DNA from: Paracoccaceae bacterium
Lineage (GTDB): Bacteria; Pseudomonadota; Alphaproteobacteria; Rhodobacterales; Rhodobacteraceae
Direction of reading: 5' to 3'
NCBI GenBank assembly: GCA_026709725.1
Contig: JAPOSK010000310.1
Location: 1-10,502 of the forward strand
DNA: 10,502 bases
Position numbers and translations under genes: made by a program. Numbering within the stretch: position 1 is the first letter of the stretch; every line of letters starts with the position of its first letter. The notes beneath the pieces are model-generated. The model was not told where the DNA came from. It did no database searches and saw only the letters and a program-made list of their open reading frames with translations. This document shows positions 1 through 6,157 of the stretch, one piece after another.

Positions 1-2
1 TC

Positions 3-212
3 CGGTGTCAGCGCATCGGCCCGGCGTTTGCCGCCGATCCGACCGCCGTTGGCCTTCTGCGGCTGACGGGGCTTGGCGGCGGTTTCCTCAATCTCGCCAG
101 TGGCGATCCTGGCGACATGGACGGCGCAGCCGACCACATCAGCGGGGCGTCTCTGCCCTTGCGGTCCCTGGGGCATTGGAAGTTTCCTTTCTTGCAGCAT
201 TTGCACGAATAA
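3..212 (+). CDS. C-terminal fragment of an unidentified protein (5' end outside window)
   Basis: An open frame enters from the left edge and ends at TAA 210-212, giving 69 residues. Its codons are strongly GC-rich in the third position, like the confident genes in this window, while the opposite strand gives an arginine/proline-rich, unlikely protein. The visible tail has a glycine-rich hydrophobic stretch (LRLTGLGGGFLNLASG) and ends FPFLQHLHE. I do not recognise the family. The DNA turns AT-rich right after the stop, so this stop marks the left border of the accessory block. Coding status rests on composition and frame only. Confidence 0.5.
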   Translation, partial: RCQRIGPAFAADPTAVGLLRLTGLGGGFLNLASGDPGDMDGAADHISGASLPLRSLGHWKFPFLQHLHE

Positions 213-281
213 TGCGATATCTGCATGGAATCAATCAATTCTGCATAATTTGGTGGATTTTCGTATTTTCAAACTGAGACA

Positions 282-452
282 CTACCCAGAATCCAATCTC
301 CCTTTTGTGTATTCTTCCTTGGTGACCATTGTGCTTTTGATGCCATCAATGCGTTCTTCAAACTTAGCGACTGTCACCTTAAGATCGGTAACGTGCCGCT
401 CCATATACCGATCGGGAGCCAGGGCATTGTTGTCAAGTTGACTGCCTGTCAT
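282..452 (-). CDS. Small hypothetical protein, helical/charged, coupled to upstream gene
   Basis: This 56-codon ORF starts at ATG 452-450, which overlaps the TGA of the preceding minus-strand gene (ATGA, 4-nt overlap), a classic translational-coupling arrangement. The protein is charged and probably helical. Its middle (about residues 17-40, including LKVTVAKFEERIDGIKS) has a rough heptad pattern that could form a short coiled coil. No signal peptide or membrane segment is visible. Small coiled-coil proteins of this look often continue into a transmembrane helix, and here the frame stops first at TAG, so it may be truncated. I cannot name a family. A longer reading from 479 is possible but lacks the overlap logic. 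Confidence 0.5.
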   Translation of the reverse strand: MTGSQLDNNALAPDRYMERHVTDLKVTVAKFEERIDGIKSTMVTKEEYTKGRLDSG

Positions 453-736
453 GCAGAATCCTCGACATTTTCTATCCACTCCCAGAAAGTCTGTCGGGTG
501 TATCCAGCAAATGATCCGTTCAACTTGAGAACGGCCCCCCGAATTCCTTTATCGGAATGTTCTTTCGTCAATCCTGCTTTCTCTGCGATGGTACTCGTCA
601 GAGTCTCGTCCGCAACGATAACAATGTTACCCCCAAGTTCTGTATAAATTTTTGAAGATGGATAGGCATCTTGAAGCCGTCTTACCCCCTCCTGCTGTTT
701 AGATGTCAGGATGACGGCAAACAAACTTCCCGGCAT
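449..736 (-). CDS. Small hypothetical protein, 95 aa, first gene of a two-gene unit
   Basis: The start is placed at ATG 736-734 because GGAGGGG lies about 5 nt upstream on the minus strand; a GTG at 751 would put that ribosome site inside the gene. The 95-residue product opens with a hydrophobic strand (SLFAVILTSK), has a second one (GNIVIVADE), and ends with a conserved-looking C-terminus (GAVLKLNGSFAGYTRQTFWEWIEN). This pattern suggests a small alpha/beta cytosolic protein. It resembles short uncharacterised proteins with a terminal aromatic WEW/LWEWL-type motif that I recall from Proteobacteria, but I cannot assign a function. It overlaps the next small gene by 4 nt, so the two are probably co-translated. 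Codon use is more AT-rich than the sugar genes on either side, suggesting separate ancestry. Confidence 0.65.
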   Translation of the reverse strand: MPGSLFAVILTSKQQEGVRRLQDAYPSSKIYTELGGNIVIVADETLTSTIAEKAGLTKEHSDKGIRGAVLKLNGSFAGYTRQTFWEWIENVEDSA

Positions 737-758
737 AGCAACCCCCTCCACAATCTGT

Positions 759-770
759 GTACCAAGGTAC
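759..770. repeat. Short inverted repeat GTACC-AA-GGTAC
   Basis: GTACC and GGTAC are separated by AA, forming a 12-base dyad. On the minus strand the same bases can be read as tandem TGGTAC units. It lies about 23 nt upstream of the ATG at 736, so it would fall in the leader or near the promoter of the small gene pair. A regulatory role is inference from position only. Confidence 0.3.
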
Positions 771-802
771 CAGATAGATGGTATTGAGCACCACTAAAAT
801 AA

Positions 803-816
803 TATTTTGCAAAATA
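803..816. promoter_or_regulatory. Perfect 14-bp palindrome TATTTTGCAAAATA (candidate operator)
   Basis: The 14 bases read identically on both strands. The site is 67 nt upstream of the start at 736, in AT-rich non-coding DNA and partly between possible promoter elements for the minus-strand pair. A perfect even palindrome of this length is typical of a dimeric repressor site, but palindromes arise more easily in AT-rich DNA, and no second copy was noticed in the window. Confidence 0.3.
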
Positions 817-943
817 ATTTCAATTCCATCCCCACTTCCCCCAATCAGCGACCTAATTCCCTGAGTCCGCCGCTAGGGCCCATCTCTCCCGAATTTCCAC
901 CTCGATTCGCCTTGGATCCATTGTTTTGCTGTGCCTGATTTGA

Positions 944-1057
944 ATGTTAGGCCAACATTTGATCGGGCATCCTGCCAGGCATGTCGATTGCCCGGATTCT
1001 GAACTTGTCGTTCGGCTGGATAACGAATACGAATACATGCAGGAGATGACACAATAA
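944..1057 (+). pseudogene. 37-codon ORF, probable 3' remnant of a gene ahead of the phosphorylase
   Basis: ATG 944 directly follows an in-frame TGA (941-943) and the frame runs to TAA 1055-1057. The product is acidic and ends PDSELVVRLDNEYEYMQEM plus two residues. This looks like the natural tail of a protein rather than random translation, and the end carries an AGGAG (1041-1045) placed as if to serve the next gene. The SELVVR string is loosely reminiscent of LacI-family regulator C-termini, but that is weak. I read it as the residue of a lost neighbour; a genuine small protein is possible, though no ribosome site is seen before 944. Confidence 0.3.
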
Positions 1058-1064
1058 TGAGTTC

Positions 1065-2831
1065 ATGATGGCAAACCCAACTGGCCTTGGGTATTCTGAA
1101 GACCAGTTCAGACCGCTTCTCAGCGCAATCTATGAGTCCGGGACTGTTGACGATCTTGTGCCCAGGATCAGCGACTTGATTGCGAAAGCAAGAACAGAAT
1201 GCCGTGGTTCCGGGAAGGATTGGGTGGACGAAACGGATGTCATGCTCATCACGTACGGGGATTCCATTTCCGATATGTCGCGACCGGCACTCGAGGTGCT
1301 CAACAGTTTCCTGCAGGAAACCGTGGCTGATGTGATCAGCAATGTTCATATCCTGCCCTGCTTCTCATGGACCTCGGATGACGGATTTTCGGTTACGGAC
1401 TATCGTGCGATCAATCCCGATCTTGGCGATTGGAGTGATGTCACGAGGCTCACCGAAACCTTCGGCCTGATGCTTGATGCTGTCATCAATCACATTTCAA
1501 GCCAAAGCATCTGGTTTCAGGGATTTCTCAACAATGATCCGAAGTTCCGTGACTATTTTCATGTCTGTGACCCGTCACTTGATTACAGCGATGTCACGCG
1601 CCCGCGCACACTTCCGCTGTTGACACCGGTCAATACGTCGGTTGGTGAACGCCATGTCTGGACCACATTCAGCGAGGACCAGATTGATCTGAACTATGCC
1701 AACCCCGATGTGCTCATCGAAATCCTGGACCTGCTGGTCTTCTATGCCATCCGGGGGGCACGGTTCATTCGGCTTGATGCAATCGGGTTCCTGTGGAAGC
1801 GGCTTGGGACCACCTGCATGCATCTGCCGGAGACGCATGCAGTTATCCGGATCATGCGCAAGGTTCTTGATGAGGCGGTTCCGGGCACGATAATGATCAC
1901 CGAGACCAATGTCCCGCACATCGACAACATCGGTTATTTCGGCAATGGTGCCAACGAGGCACACATGGTCTATCAGTTTCCGCTCCCGCCCCTGACACTT
2001 CATGCATTCCAGACCGGCAACGCCGAACCACTCTCCGACTGGGCTGCCACACTGGAGCCAACATCGTCTTCGACAACGTACCTCAATTTCCTTTCATCGC
2101 ACGATGGCATCGGTGTCCGCCCGGTGGAAGGCCTTCTCAGCAGTGGGGAAGTTGCAGCGATGGCACGACACGTCGAGGAGAATGGCGGCGTGGTTTCGTT
2201 GCGCAAACTGCCCGATGGCAGCACCGCACCGTACGAACTCAACATCACGTATCTGGATGCAGTCACTGCGCCCGGCGATGATGATGAAGCCCGGGCCAGG
2301 AAATTTCTGGCGGCGCAGACCGTGCTGTTTTCCGTGGTCGGGGTGCCGGGAATCTACATACACAGTCTGTTGGGATCCCGTAATGACTACAAGGGATTGA
2401 AGGCCACCAGCCGCAACCGTTCAATCAACCGGGAAAGGTTGATGCTTGAGGACATCACTGCAGACATCATGGACCGGAACAGTTTACGATCCATGGTGCT
2501 TGATGGGCATCGCAAGCTGCTGGCTGTTCGTCGGACACGACCCGCTTTCCACCCCAACGCTTCACAGCATGTTGTGAAGCTCGACAGGCGCCTGTTCAGC
2601 ATTGTCCGTGAAGGCTGCGGTGATCGGGTTTGGGCCGTTGTCAATGTTTCCGACGAGACGGTCGTGCTGCAGACGGCCTCCTCAAGGTTGGGCGTGAGCG
2701 ATGATGCCGTCCTGCTTGACTTGCTTTCCGGCGACGAGGTGCTGCCAGATGCAGGGCATCGGGTGATCAGAATGCCCGCTTACTCAAAAGCCTGGTTTAT
2801 CGAAAAGCAGAGGGGTTCTTGCCGCGAATAG
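1065..2831 (+). CDS. GH13_18 sugar phosphorylase, probable glucosylglycerate phosphorylase
   Basis: This cytosolic enzyme family cleaves an alpha-glucoside with phosphate to give alpha-glucose 1-phosphate and the free acceptor. The 588-residue protein follows E. coli YcjM (glucosylglycerate phosphorylase, about 560 residues) closely from memory: DETDVMLITYGD (55-66), SSDDGFSV-like WTSDDGFSV (102-110), PRTLPLLTP (180-188), LWTTFS-like VWTTFSEDQIDLNY (198-211). The catalytic set is intact: nucleophile Asp238 in RLDAIGF, acid/base Glu280 in ITETNVPH, and His346-Asp347 in SSHDGIG. SRNRSINR and a C-terminal beta domain follow. The start is uncertain between ATG 1065 and ATG 1068; the only good AGGAG is 19 nt upstream. 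The aglycone could be glycerate, glycerol or another polyol; sequence alone does not settle it. The downstream neighbour is a VOC protein, and the inositol operon converges on the pair. Confidence 0.88.
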   Translation: MMANPTGLGYSEDQFRPLLSAIYESGTVDDLVPRISDLIAKARTECRGSGKDWVDETDVMLITYGDSISDMSRPALEVLNSFLQETVADVISNVHILPCFSWTSDDGFSVTDYRAINPDLGDWSDVTRLTETFGLMLDAVINHISSQSIWFQGFLNNDPKFRDYFHVCDPSLDYSDVTRPRTLPLLTPVNTSVGERHVWTTFSEDQIDLNYANPDVLIEILDLLVFYAIRGARFIRLDAIGFLWKRLGTTCMHLPETHAVIRIMRKVLDEAVPGTIMITETNVPHIDNIGYFGNGANEAHMVYQFPLPPLTLHAFQTGNAEPLSDWAATLEPTSSSTTYLNFLSSHDGIGVRPVEGLLSSGEVAAMARHVEENGGVVSLRKLPDGSTAPYELNITYLDAVTAPGDDDEARARKFLAAQTVLFSVVGVPGIYIHSLLGSRNDYKGLKATSRNRSINRERLMLEDITADIMDRNSLRSMVLDGHRKLLAVRRTRPAFHPNASQHVVKLDRRLFSIVREGCGDRVWAVVNVSDETVVLQTASSRLGVSDDAVLLDLLSGDEVLPDAGHRVIRMPAYSKAWFIEKQRGSCRE

Positions 2832-2835
2832 ACGG

Positions 2836-2858
2836 ATTCCCTTTGGTTCATCGGGAAT
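2836..2858. repeat. Short hairpin ATTCCC/GGGAAT after the phosphorylase
   Basis: ATTCCC (2836-2841) and GGGAAT (2853-2858) can pair across an 11-nt loop just after the phosphorylase stop. There is no following T-run, so it is not called a terminator; it may be a weak RNA structure in the spacer ahead of the VOC gene. The remaining spacer to 2968 holds no visible gene. Confidence 0.25.
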
Positions 2859-2968
2859 GGAGACGCCCTCATGGCCGAGGCAAATCATGTGTGAACGGGT
2901 ATGGATTCGCAAGGGCTGTCAAGGACTGAAACGGTCGTGTTTGTCGCAATGAATGGAGGGGCCGGAGG

Positions 2969-3322
2969 ATGAGTGTGCATCACAAGATTGACTATGTTGA
3001 GTTTCCCTGCCGCAGTTTCCCCGCCACAAAGGAATTCTTTTCGCGCGTCTTTGGCTGGAGCTACACCGATTATGGTCCGGGCTATTCAGCCTTCATTGGT
3101 GCGGGCATTGATGGCGGTTTTTTCGCCAGTGAGCAATGCTGCCGTACCGAACAGGGGTCGGCGCTGATCGTATTCTACAGCGAGAGTCTGGAAGAGACCT
3201 GCGATGCAGTCCGCTCGGCAGGTGGGCAGATTTTGCAGGAGATCTTTGCGTTTCCCGGCGGTCGCCGGTTTCACTTCATCGAGCCGAGTGGCAATGAATT
3301 CGCCGTCTGGTCGGACAAATGA
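2969..3322 (+). CDS. VOC family (glyoxalase/bleomycin-resistance fold) protein
   Basis: The 117-residue protein has a single vicinal-oxygen-chelate domain: an opening strand with IDYVEFP (7-13), the helix and aromatic segment KEFFSRVFGWSY (21-32), and the closing FHFIEPSGNEFAVWSD (101-116). Glu110 sits at the usual metal-ligand position of the last strand; Glu11 and His102 are further candidate ligands. Length fits the small VOC proteins often labelled glyoxalase. The substrate cannot be told. ATG 2969 has GGAGGGG (2955-2961) at 7 nt; a GTG at 2975 with GGAGG (2964-2968) is an alternative two codons in. It lies 137 nt after the phosphorylase on the same strand, so co-transcription is possible, and it is convergent with iolG. 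Confidence 0.8.
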   Translation: MSVHHKIDYVEFPCRSFPATKEFFSRVFGWSYTDYGPGYSAFIGAGIDGGFFASEQCCRTEQGSALIVFYSESLEETCDAVRSAGGQILQEIFAFPGGRRFHFIEPSGNEFAVWSDK

Positions 3323-3325
3323 CGA

Positions 3326-3358
3326 CCGGGAGTAAAGCGGCAGCAAAACCGCACCCGG
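3326..3358. terminator. Nested inverted repeats in the convergent spacer (possible terminator)
   Basis: CCGGG (3326-3330) pairs with CCCGG (3354-3358), and GCGG (3337-3340) with CCGC (3349-3352), giving an imperfect nested stem immediately after the VOC stop. The spacer lies between convergent genes, where a terminator is expected, but the internal loop is uneven and no T-tract follows on either strand. The rest of the spacer to 3456 shows nothing recognisable. Confidence 0.25.
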
Positions 3359-3456
3359 CAGGATGACGGACCCATTTTCCAGGCTCATGCATCGGGATGT
3401 CGCCGCCCCGCATCGATTGCACTTCATCGCACAAAATCCATGCGATCCTGCGGCCA

Positions 3457-4455
3457 TCACCCCGGGTCGATTGATACAGCCTGTCCCGTCTCGAGTGATT
3501 CCTGGGCGCAGTCGGCCAGGATTTGTGCGCGCAACCCGTCATGGTGGTTGGGGCGGATGGCGGTGCCGGATGTCAGCGCGTCAAGGAAGGCCCGCATTTC
3601 CCCAAAATAGGCCTCGGCATACCGTTCAAGAAAAAAATGCCGGTTTGGCGCCGTCCGGAATCCGTCTGCATCAGCCCGGACCAGCATGTGTTCAGGATGG
3701 TTGGCGGCCTGCAGCATGCCGTGCTCGCCGTGCACTTCGATTCGCTGGTCATAACCGTATGTTGCGCGGCGCGAATTGGAAATCTGGCAGATTGCGCCCG
3801 ATGATGTTTTCAGTATGACCGCGGCGGTGTCGACATCACCCGCCGCCCCGATGGCAGGATCAACAAGGCATGCGCCGGTGGCGAAGATCTCTGTCGGCTC
3901 CTCGGCCAGGAGGAAACGGGCCATGTCAAGATCATGAATCATCATGTCGCGAAACAGCCCGCCTGAGGCTCGGATATAGTCGTTGGGGGGCGGTGCGGGA
4001 TCGCGTGAGGTCAGTATCACCAGTTCAATCTGCCCCAACTCTCCGGCCCGCAGCTGCGCCTCGAGTGCGGCGAAGCCCGGATCAAACCGTCGCTGGAATG
4101 CGGTGAAGAACGGGACATTCGCAGCATTGATGGCTCCGATGCAGTCATGGACGCGTTCTGTGGTGAGGTCGATCGGTTTTTCACAGAAGATGGCCTTGCC
4201 GGCACGGCAGGCTGCGTGAATATACTCGGAATGGGTGGTTGTCGGTGTCCCGATGATCACCGCATCAATGGTATCACTGCCGATCATCGTATCCGGGTCC
4301 ATGACCTCAACCCCGGATTCCCCGGCGAGGATCCGGGCGGCAACCGGGTCGATATCCGTGACAGCCACCAGCTGTGCCCTGTCCTGAAGTCGACCAAGGC
4401 TCCGGGCATGCACTGCGCCGATCCGTCCGCAGCCGAGAAGTCCGATTCGGATCAT
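3457..4455 (-). CDS. iolG: Inositol 2-dehydrogenase (Gfo/Idh/MocA family)
   Basis: This enzyme oxidises myo-inositol (often also chiro-inositol or glucose) to 2-keto-myo-inositol with NAD+, the first step of inositol catabolism. The 332-residue protein starts MIRIGLLGCGRIG with a Rossmann GxGxxG at 8-13. It carries FCEKPIDL with catalytic Lys93, and RDMMIHDLDMARFL, in which Asp170 and His174 match the Lys-Asp-His triad known from B. subtilis IolG. The start at 4455 is chosen because the Rossmann motif begins there and GGAGG lies 7-9 nt upstream, embedded in the end of iolJ. The frame is open further upstream, but only as a shadow of iolJ. It is the last gene of the operon, 4 nt after the iolJ stop. 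Related dehydrogenases (scyllo-inositol type) cannot be fully excluded. Confidence 0.9.
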   Translation of the reverse strand: MIRIGLLGCGRIGAVHARSLGRLQDRAQLVAVTDIDPVAARILAGESGVEVMDPDTMIGSDTIDAVIIGTPTTTHSEYIHAACRAGKAIFCEKPIDLTTERVHDCIGAINAANVPFFTAFQRRFDPGFAALEAQLRAGELGQIELVILTSRDPAPPPNDYIRASGGLFRDMMIHDLDMARFLLAEEPTEIFATGACLVDPAIGAAGDVDTAAVILKTSSGAICQISNSRRATYGYDQRIEVHGEHGMLQAANHPEHMLVRADADGFRTAPNRHFFLERYAEAYFGEMRAFLDALTSGTAIRPNHHDGLRAQILADCAQESLETGQAVSIDPG

Positions 4456-4459
4456 TGTG

Positions 4460-5296
4460 TCACTCCTCCCTGGGTGCCAATGCACGCAGAACCGCCCGGG
4501 CCGCCTGTTCCAGGGACAACTCGGTCCCGCCGAGAATCGCAACGCGGTCAAAAATGCCGGGATCTCCGGCGAGCACATCCCGCAGGGCGGATCCGAACGC
4601 CATGCGCAACTCGGTCCCGATATTGAACTTGCAGATGTTCGAGGTGCGGGCGAGCGTGCTGCGCTGTGCAGGCGGGACCCCCGAGCCGCCGTGGATAACG
4701 AGTGGCACATCCGTCACCGCCTCGATTGCGCGGATGTGCGCTTCGTCGAGAGGACTCTCCTGCCGTTGTTGCAAATGAGTGTTGCCGACGGATATGGCCA
4801 TGGCATCGATCTTCGTTGCTCTGGCAAATCGGGCGGCATCGGGTGGAAGCGTTCCGGAGGAGTCTTCACCGGCAGCATAGCCCACAAAGCCAATCTCACC
4901 TTCGCAGGAAGCACCAGCCGTATGGGCCATCACAGCCGCTGCGGCCGTTTCGTCAATATTCTGCTGCAGTGGCTTGCGGGAGCCATCATACATGACCGAG
5001 GTGAAGCCGGCATCAAGGGCGTCCCGGCACTCGTCGAGTGTGATCGCGTGGTCGAGATGGGCAACGACAGGGACCGTGGCAGCATCGGCAAGTGTGCGAA
5101 ACATGGCACCAAGCACCGGAAGTGGTGTATGGGCCCGGCAGGAAGGGCCGGCCTGCAGGATGAGGGGCAGGGTTTCCGCTTCAGCCGCCCGGACATAGGC
5201 CCGGGCATCCTCCCATCCGAGACAGACAAGGCCGCCCACGGCATACCGGTCCCGCAGGGCCGGCTGCAGGACATCTCCGAGCGTGGCACGTGTCAT
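4460..5296 (-). CDS. iolJ: Class II aldolase, probable 5-dehydro-2-deoxyphosphogluconate aldolase
   Basis: The predicted role is cleavage of 2-deoxy-5-keto-gluconate 6-phosphate to dihydroxyacetone phosphate and malonate semialdehyde. The 278-residue product is a zinc-dependent class II fructose-bisphosphate-aldolase-family protein of the KbaY/GatY/IolJ type. AHLDHA carries catalytic Asp82 and zinc ligand His83; CEGEIGFVG has Glu134; SVGNTH has zinc ligand His174; VIHGGSGVP has zinc ligand His202; and FNIGTEL follows for phosphate binding. Its ATG (5296-5294) overlaps the iolB stop (ATGA). The family alone could also mean tagatose- or fructose-bisphosphate aldolase; placement between iolB and iolG, with iolC in the operon, makes the inositol role much more likely. 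Confidence 0.87.
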   Translation of the reverse strand: MTRATLGDVLQPALRDRYAVGGLVCLGWEDARAYVRAAEAETLPLILQAGPSCRAHTPLPVLGAMFRTLADAATVPVVAHLDHAITLDECRDALDAGFTSVMYDGSRKPLQQNIDETAAAAVMAHTAGASCEGEIGFVGYAAGEDSSGTLPPDAARFARATKIDAMAISVGNTHLQQRQESPLDEAHIRAIEAVTDVPLVIHGGSGVPPAQRSTLARTSNICKFNIGTELRMAFGSALRDVLAGDPGIFDRVAILGGTELSLEQAARAVLRALAPREE

Positions 5297-6135
5297 TTGA
5301 ACTTGGCGACCATGTCCATGATGCCCGGAATCGTGTGCAGCTGTTCGGCGTGGGTCGGCTGGAAATACTGAATCAGGCTGCGCTGGGAGAGGCCGCCGAG
5401 AATGGTGAAGTAGTACATTTCATAGCCCGGCATGACGACGCAGGGGTGATAGCCGGCCCTGATGCAAATCGTGGAACCATCAACCAGATGGTATGCCTCA
5501 CCGATCGGACTGTCCTCATCCTGCAGAATCTGCACCCCCATCCCGTGGTTCGGGCGAAAGCGGAAATTGTAGGTCTCGTCATGACGGGTCTCATCCGGCA
5601 GACGATCAGTATCATGTTTGTGACTTGGGAAACCCGACCACCCGCCCTGGCCGACAGTGTAGAGTTCCGAGACCAGCAGACGCCCCACGCAACCATGCTG
5701 TTTCTGGCCGAGAATGTGTTTGATCTTGCGATGCGTCTTGGTCTCATCGGAGCCATACTGGACGATGTCAAGCTCATCAGAGCGAACGGCAAAGGGATCA
5801 AGAACCTCATCAAAGCGGGCCCCGGCAATGAAGACCTCTGTCCTGTCGCTTCGGCATGTGATCTCCGCCCTGCGACCGGTCGGAACATAGACTCCTTCGG
5901 GTTCGCCATCCCACACATCCTGGCCCCGCCCGCCGAGATCACGGGCAGCAAAACTGCCCACCCGGACATCGATCCGTCCTGTGGCCGGGACAATGCAGGT
6001 TTCGTAGCCGGGCACATCGGAGACAAATGACTCTCTGGACGCAAGCTTGACGATGTTGAAATAGTTCAGTGGCACCAGTTCACTGTCAGCCGGGACAATC
6101 GGTTCGTTGTGGTTGTCATAGGGTGGAATATGCAT
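5293..6135 (-). CDS. iolB: 5-deoxy-glucuronate isomerase
   Basis: IolB converts 5-deoxy-D-glucuronate, released by IolD, into 2-deoxy-5-keto-D-gluconate. The 280-residue protein has the KduI/IolB double-cupin look. An N-terminal cupin half includes GRGQDVWDGEPEGVYVPTG (69-87); the C-terminal half holds the metal site, with His172 and His174 in GFPSHKHD, Glu187 in RHDETYNF and His230 in AGYHPCVVMPGYEMYYF. Length fits the family (about 270). ATG 6135 is preceded by GGAGA about 9 nt upstream. It lies 22 nt after iolC, the widest junction in the operon, and its stop overlaps iolJ. A long open frame on the opposite strand here is a shadow. Confidence 0.93.
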   Translation of the reverse strand: MHIPPYDNHNEPIVPADSELVPLNYFNIVKLASRESFVSDVPGYETCIVPATGRIDVRVGSFAARDLGGRGQDVWDGEPEGVYVPTGRRAEITCRSDRTEVFIAGARFDEVLDPFAVRSDELDIVQYGSDETKTHRKIKHILGQKQHGCVGRLLVSELYTVGQGGWSGFPSHKHDTDRLPDETRHDETYNFRFRPNHGMGVQILQDEDSPIGEAYHLVDGSTICIRAGYHPCVVMPGYEMYYFTILGGLSQRSLIQYFQPTHAEQLHTIPGIMDMVAKFK

Positions 6136-6157
6136 CGGTCATCGTCTCCGTGGATGG

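Larger units (their letters stand above)
737..943. other. AT-rich non-coding stretch upstream of the small gene pair
   Basis: No convincing gene is visible here. It holds the probable control region of the minus-strand gene pair: a ribosome site next to 736, a short repeat at 758-771 and a palindrome at 803-816. On the minus strand a TTGAAA (823-818) could be a -35 box, but the sequence 17 nt further (ATTTTA) is a poor -10, so no promoter is called. Composition becomes GC-richer from about 840 onward. Confidence 0.5.

Noticed and set aside
222..245. Hairpin-like TGCA..GAAT/ATTC..TGCA after the left-edge gene and the small gene pair
   Set aside because: The stem is short with a bulge, AT-rich, and lacks a clear T-run, so it is not supported as a terminator.
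737..751. GTG start for the 95-residue small protein
   Set aside because: It would place the strong GGAGGGG ribosome site inside the coding region; ATG 736 fits better.
2917..2927. 11-base match TGTCAAGGACT shared with 10491-10481 on the minus strand
   Set aside because: It resembles a possible element end, but 11-base matches are expected by chance in a window this size, and the flanks do not match.
4456..4710. Upstream extension of the iolG frame
   Set aside because: The extra residues are arginine/proline-rich and overlap iolJ in another frame; the Rossmann motif and ribosome site place the start at 4455.
4457..5371. 304-codon open frame on the plus strand
   Set aside because: It is antisense to iolJ and the end of iolB, with no recognisable domain; a shadow of GC-rich genes.
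5290..6030. 246-codon open frame on the plus strand
   Set aside because: Antisense to iolB, whose metal-site motifs are clear; no family motif in the shadow.
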